Origin: Chitinophagales bacterium
GTDB lineage: Bacteria > Bacteroidota > Bacteroidia > Chitinophagales > UBA2359
Direction: 5' to 3'
NCBI GenBank assembly: GCA_020629335.1
Contig: JAHDDN010000095.1
Coordinates: 1-15,255, forward strand
Length of the DNA: 15,255 nt
Below, piece after piece: positions 15,166 to 15,255 of the stretch. Numbering within the stretch: position 1 is the stretch's first letter; each line of letters opens with the position of its first letter. The notes below the pieces were generated by a model. That model saw only the letters and a list, made by a program, of their open reading frames with translations. It made no database searches and had not been told where the DNA came from. Position numbers and translations under genes: made by a program.

Positions 15166-15255
15166 ATCCGTTCTTATGTGGCTGTTCGGCTCCTACTCTG
15201 CTAAGTGCTGCTTGTCTCTTATTGGAGCCTGCACATCACTAAGCGCCGTAAGTCG
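15166..15255 (+). repeat. Dispersed repeat family, copy 3 (cut by window end)
   Basis: Aligns without gaps to 9066-9155 with about 8 differences in 90 bases, four of them clustered in GCTGTTCGGC against GCTATGCTAC. The preceding TCGGGCTATCCG also resembles the reverse complement of 8632-8645. The copy continues beyond the window. Confidence 0.85.

Noticed and set aside
1..15255. CRISPR array or tRNA/rRNA genes
   Set aside because: No regularly spaced repeats of 25-40 bp with unique spacers, and no cloverleaf or rRNA sequence, were seen on either strand.

Overview
This is a chromosomal window from a low-GC member of the Bacteroidota, most likely a Saprospiraceae/Aureispira-like lineage. The evidence is a surface-type lipoprotein with FG-GAP and ASPIC/UnbV domains, a Bacteroidota-style DnaG, start codons without Shine-Dalgarno sequences in AT-rich leaders, a candidate TAnnTTTG promoter upstream of dnaG, and many short palindromic and tandem repeats between genes. 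The lineage call rests on memory of the families, not on a search.

Layout: (1) Bases 1-3786 hold a degenerate octamer tandem repeat, a large secreted or surface lipoprotein on the minus strand, and an AT-rich divergent intergenic region. (2) Bases 3787-7455 hold dnaG (primase) on the plus strand, a terminator-like palindrome, and a 517-residue helical, TPR-like protein of unknown function. (3) Bases 7456-9242 are repeat-rich. Two copies of a roughly 160-175 bp palindromic (MITE-like) element flank a smaller palindrome. A YciI-like protein follows. Next come about 800 bp without a convincing gene, carrying two inverted copies of a GC-richer repeat, a heptamer array and a 162 bp palindromic element. 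(4) Bases 9243-12069, minus strand, hold an AAA ATPase and an HNH endonuclease that abut with no gap and resemble the Septu (PtuA/PtuB) anti-phage pair. An AlkC/AlkD-like DNA alkylation repair protein follows 25 bp downstream. (5) Bases 12070-13126 hold a GNAT acetyltransferase and a 5'-truncated SRPBCC remnant, both minus strand, plus a heptamer array and a repeat fragment. (6) Bases 13127-15255 hold a small von Willebrand factor A protein, a strong hairpin, an unrecognised 379-residue protein with a four-cysteine metal site, a 23 bp-stem inverted repeat, and a third copy of the GC-richer repeat that runs off the window.

Only the ATPase and HNH genes clearly act together, probably as a defence module. 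The rest looks like core genes (dnaG) mixed with single-gene accessory functions. The most unusual aspect is the density and variety of non-coding repeats. At least four palindromic families, one dispersed repeat in three to four copies and three heptamer/octamer arrays occupy most of the longer intergenic gaps. A second oddity is an abrupt change of base composition inside dnaG near base 5100.
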